In this document: positions 5,938 through 8,122 of the stretch, in pieces | Position numbering within the stretch: position 1 is the first letter of the stretch | Layout: each line of letters starts with the position of its first letter | DNA from: Candidatus Methanophagales archaeon | Lineage (GTDB): Archaea > Halobacteriota > Syntropharchaeia > Alkanophagales > Methanospirareceae | Direction of reading: 5' to 3' | NCBI GenBank assembly: GCA_003601795.1 | Contig: PIXU01000113.1 | Coordinates: forward strand, 1-8,122 | Length of the DNA stretch: 8,122 nt | Made by a program: the position numbers and the translations under genes | The notes under the pieces: model-generated | The model's input: only the letters and a program-made list of their open reading frames with translations | Database searches by the model: none | What the model was told of the DNA's origin: nothing

Positions 5938-6589
5938 AAATTCTTTTCCATGCGTAGAAGAACCTTTGTAATGCAGTGACATTACAGAGAACGGCAAAGA
6001 TAACTATTGTCCAGCCAAGGAAAGAGAAGCTTAGTAATCCCGATGCAGGGATAGAGTAGGGATAAATCAGGTCGAGTAAAGTTGCTACTATTATTATCAG
6101 AAGGCGGTCTGCTCTGCCAATCAAACCGCCATATACCCTGCTCAGGCCCACTGCCTGCGCCTGCGTGCCCATATAAGAAGAAAGCAAAACGCCAATGATT
6201 GCGATTACGCCGATTTCCCATCTTGGATGTACATAGCCGCCGAGGATAATGCCCACGATAATGAACACGTCCGAGTATCGATCGAGCACGTGGTCGAGGA
6301 AATCGCCCTTTTTGCTTGCATTCCCTATTTCACGTGCTAAAACGCCGTCTATACCATCTAAAAATGCACTCAGACATACGAAAACGCCTGCAAGCAGCAG
6401 AATAGGATTGAACGGTAGGTGGGGAGCGTTACCCGCGAAGAAAAAAAACAGACCCGCAAACACGGCAAAAACGAGCGAGGTAACAGACAATAAATTCGGC
6501 GAGATACCTACGACAGCGAGAAATTTCGCTATCTTTCTTACCAATACGCAATTATCTACGTGGTCACGCAATAGCGAATCAAGAGCCAT
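5936..6589 (-). CDS. CDP-alcohol phosphatidyltransferase, probably archaetidylinositol phosphate synthase
   Basis: An integral membrane enzyme that transfers a polar head group to a CDP-activated lipid, here probably CDP-archaeol plus inositol 1-phosphate giving archaetidylinositol phosphate. The 217 residues contain the complete family signature at 81-103: D81-G82-x2-A85-R86-x8-G95-x3-D99-x3-D103, with Asp78 just before. It also has about six hydrophobic segments (about 33-52, 62-80, 106-120, 126-140, 162-178, 184-205). The stretch ASKKGDFLDHVLDRYSD and the later GRADR are what I associate with the archaeal inositol-type branch, but substrate choice is inferred. The ATG has no Shine-Dalgarno and lies 26-32 bases after a TATA box, so the mRNA is probably leaderless. 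The gene stands alone: 245 bp from pheA, divergent from iorA, and bracketed by two different inverted repeats. Confidence 0.88.
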   Translation of the reverse strand: MALDSLLRDHVDNCVLVRKIAKFLAVVGISPNLLSVTSLVFAVFAGLFFFFAGNAPHLPFNPILLLAGVFVCLSAFLDGIDGVLAREIGNASKKGDFLDHVLDRYSDVFIIVGIILGGYVHPRWEIGVIAIIGVLLSSYMGTQAQAVGLSRVYGGLIGRADRLLIIIVATLLDLIYPYSIPASGLLSFSFLGWTIVIFAVLCNVTALQRFFYAWKRI

Positions 6590-6605
6590 TTTAGTTACTC
6601 AATAT

Positions 6606-6621
6606 CATTTAAAACTTATAA
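6606..6621 (-). promoter_or_regulatory. TATA box of the lipid-transferase gene
   Basis: On the minus strand TTATAAGTTTTAAATG lies about 17-32 bases upstream of the ATG at 6589. TTATAAG centred about 29 bases before the ATG fits a transcription start at or next to the start codon, meaning a leaderless mRNA; no Shine-Dalgarno is present. Confidence 0.5.
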
Positions 6622-6653
6622 CGTTTCATTACGTCTGCTTATCCTTAATTTTT

Positions 6654-6746
6654 ACCGCAGAGCACACGGAGAACGCAGAGCCATCAGAAAAGTCAGCAAG
6701 GATTGAAACCGTCTTAAAACTCTGCGTACTCTGCGCTCTCCGCGGT
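6654..6746. repeat. 93-bp inverted repeat of the 'CGCAGAG' type
   Basis: The left arm at 6654-6680 (beginning ACCGCAGAGCACACGGAGAA) and the right arm at 6720-6746 (ending CTCTCCGCGGT) are 27-base arms that pair at 21 of 27 positions around a 39-base spacer. The arms consist of GC-rich near-repeats of GCAGAG/CTCTGCG, unlike the AT-rich surroundings. No gene is inside. I recall similar CGCAGAG intergenic elements from other environmental genomes, but that is memory only. It separates the divergent promoters of the lipid gene and iorA. Confidence 0.65.
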
Positions 6747-6756
6747 GGATAAATCA

Positions 6757-6766
6757 CTATATTTTT
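6757..6766 (+). promoter_or_regulatory. Likely TATA box of iorA
   Basis: CTATATTTTT lies 29-38 bases upstream of the iorA ATG, so the transcript would start only a few bases before it. A second box-like CTTATAAAG (6776-6784) is too close to the ATG to serve this start. No convincing Shine-Dalgarno is present. Confidence 0.45.
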
Positions 6767-6794
6767 AGACAGTGCCTTATAAAGTATAGGTATT

Positions 6795-8122
6795 ATGAAA
6801 GAATATCTACTGGGAAACGCTGCAATTGCACGAGGTATCCTCGAAGCGGGCGCGGGTGTTGTTACCAGCTATCCCGGGACTCCGGCATCCGAGATTGTGG
6901 AGAGTTTGGCACCCGTCAGCAAGGAATATAACCTTCATATAGAATGGTCGGTAAACGAGAAAGTAGCATTAGAAGTTGCTATTGGAGCGTCGTGGACGGG
7001 AGTAAGGTCTGCTGCCGTTATGAAACACGTGGGCTTGAACGTTGCTGCGGATCCGTTTATGACGCTGGCATACACGGGTGTGAAGGGAGGGCTGGTGGTA
7101 ATCAGCTCCGATGACCCTTTCTGCCACTCCTCGCAGAACGAGCAGGATTCGAGGCGGTATGCCCAGTTTGCCTGTATTTCCTGTTTGGACCCCGCAGACC
7201 CACAGGAGGCAAAGGATATGACCGTCTACGCCTTTGAACTCTCGGAGGAGCTGGAATTACCCGTCCTTCTCAGACCTACCACACGCGTCTCTCATGCCCG
7301 AGCCGATGTGAACGTGGGTAGAGGTAAAACAAAAAAAAGTCCGACAAGCCATGCGTTCGTGAAGGATCCCGCCCGGTGGGTTGCCCTTCCGGCACACGCC
7401 CGAACACGCCATTCCGTACTTATCGAGAAACAGGATGCAATCAAAGCGGCGTTGGAAAACTCGCCCTGGAACCGGCTTGTGCTACGGGGCGAGCAGGGCG
7501 TCATTGCATCAGGGATTTCGGGGCTCTATGCTGAAGAAGCGATAGAACGGTTGGAATCGGATGTCTCCATTCTGCGGATTGGTACATTCCCACCACCCGA
7601 CGATTTATGTGCCAAGTTCATCAAGCACATCAGCAAGGTGCTGATAATCGAGGAGCTGGAGCCGGTGCTGGAAGAATATGTGGAGCGAGCAGCGAGAGAG
7701 CACAATCCAGAACTGGAAATTTTAGGTAAAAAGACCGGGCATATCCCGCGGGATGGTGAACTGGATTCCCTTGTCGCCCGAAATGCCATTGCTGATATGC
7801 TCGGACTCACACTCACGATGGAAGAACCGCAATCATTGACAGAAGCAGATGAAATCCTGCCGCCCCGACCGCCTGCACTATGTCCGGGCTGTAGCCACCG
7901 AGCAGCATACTATGCAATGAAGCAGGTCTTTGGGGCGGATGCGATATTCCCCAGTGATATAGGGTGTTACACGCTGGCGGTGGACATGGGAACCATAGAT
8001 ACATGCCTCTGTATGGGCGCCAGCATAAACCTCGCCAGCGGAATCCGGTTTGGAGGCGAAGACCGGGATATATGTTGTAGTATTGGTGACTCGACTTTTC
8101 TGCATAGCGGTATGCCGGGATT
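6795..8122 (+). CDS. iorA: Indolepyruvate:ferredoxin oxidoreductase alpha subunit, 5' part
   Basis: IorA with IorB oxidatively decarboxylates aryl-pyruvates (from Trp, Phe, Tyr) to aryl-acetyl-CoA and reduces ferredoxin; the reverse reaction can serve aromatic amino-acid synthesis. The first 442 codons are open with no stop, and the gene runs off the window. The N-terminal pyrimidine-binding domain shows SYPGTPASEI (25-34) and Glu55 in WSVNEKVALE, the residue expected to activate thiamine diphosphate; HSSQNEQDSR is at 111-120. The middle domain spans about 200-345. The C-terminal thiamine-diphosphate domain begins with CPGCSHRAAYY (363-373), PSDIGCYTL (386-394), LCMGASI (405-411) and the Mg/ThDP motif starting GDST (431-434). 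The ferredoxin-like 4Fe-4S part at the C-terminus would lie beyond 8122, so it cannot be checked. The ATG is supported by the family N-terminus and the TATA box. Divergent from the lipid gene. Confidence 0.95.
   Translation, partial: MKEYLLGNAAIARGILEAGAGVVTSYPGTPASEIVESLAPVSKEYNLHIEWSVNEKVALEVAIGASWTGVRSAAVMKHVGLNVAADPFMTLAYTGVKGGLVVISSDDPFCHSSQNEQDSRRYAQFACISCLDPADPQEAKDMTVYAFELSEELELPVLLRPTTRVSHARADVNVGRGKTKKSPTSHAFVKDPARWVALPAHARTRHSVLIEKQDAIKAALENSPWNRLVLRGEQGVIASGISGLYAEEAIERLESDVSILRIGTFPPPDDLCAKFIKHISKVLIIEELEPVLEEYVERAAREHNPELEILGKKTGHIPRDGELDSLVARNAIADMLGLTLTMEEPQSLTEADEILPPRPPALCPGCSHRAAYYAMKQVFGADAIFPSDIGCYTLAVDMGTIDTCLCMGASINLASGIRFGGEDRDICCSIGDSTFLHSGMPG

Noticed and set aside
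6249..6752. A 167-codon open frame on the + strand across the lipid gene
   Set aside because: It is antisense to the CDP-alcohol phosphatidyltransferase with its full motif and runs on into the CGCAGAG repeat; its predicted protein has no family character.
7292..8105. Several open frames on the - strand opposite iorA
   Set aside because: They are antisense to the continuous iorA frame, which carries all expected motifs; the frames overlap one another and look like codon-bias shadows.

Overview
The window looks like a piece of an archaeal chromosome. The evidence is an Orc1/Cdc6 replication initiator, a CDP-alcohol phosphatidyltransferase of the archaetidylinositol-phosphate-synthase type, indolepyruvate:ferredoxin oxidoreductase, AT-rich TATA-type promoters and several genes with little or no leader. 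A euryarchaeon of the methanogen/ANME-related kind is my best guess, but that is inference; nothing here fixes the lineage.

Layout. (1) Positions 1-317 (+) hold the 3' end of pdxS (vitamin B6 synthesis). (2) Positions 318 to about 2600 hold no intact gene and form a zone of mobile-element insertion and decay. From left to right it has small AT-rich hairpins; a 131-bp MITE-like element (539-669) with perfect 11-bp terminal inverted repeats and a perfect 8-bp target duplication; a broken ISAzo13-family transposase (738-1743) with an internal deletion, frameshifts and a stop codon; a frameshifted small membrane protein (1831-2185); and a broken hicB-hicA toxin-antitoxin pair (2258-2600). (3) Positions 2608-5690 (-) hold a tight, probably co-transcribed set read pheA, cdc6, epimerase: prephenate dehydratase, Orc1/Cdc6 and a GalE-like nucleotide-sugar epimerase, with gaps of 29 and 6 bp. 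(4) Positions 5691-5935 are a spacer with an inverted pair of a short repeat. (5) Positions 5936-6589 (-) encode the membrane-lipid head-group transferase. (6) Positions 6590-6794 are a divergent promoter region with a second, unrelated inverted repeat. (7) Position 6795 to the end (+) is the first 442 codons of iorA, which runs off the window.

How the genes relate. pheA (phenylalanine synthesis) and iorA (oxidation of aromatic 2-oxo acids in amino-acid catabolism, or the reverse reaction) both concern aromatic amino acids but belong to separate, divergent units. The lipid gene and the epimerase may both serve cell-surface chemistry. The replication initiator lies between metabolic genes with no visible origin sequence beside it.

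I did not find a clear new multi-gene system. The most informative observations are the MITE with intact target duplication, probably nested in the dead IS, the unannotated hicBA remnant, and the two different inverted-repeat elements that bracket the lipid gene.
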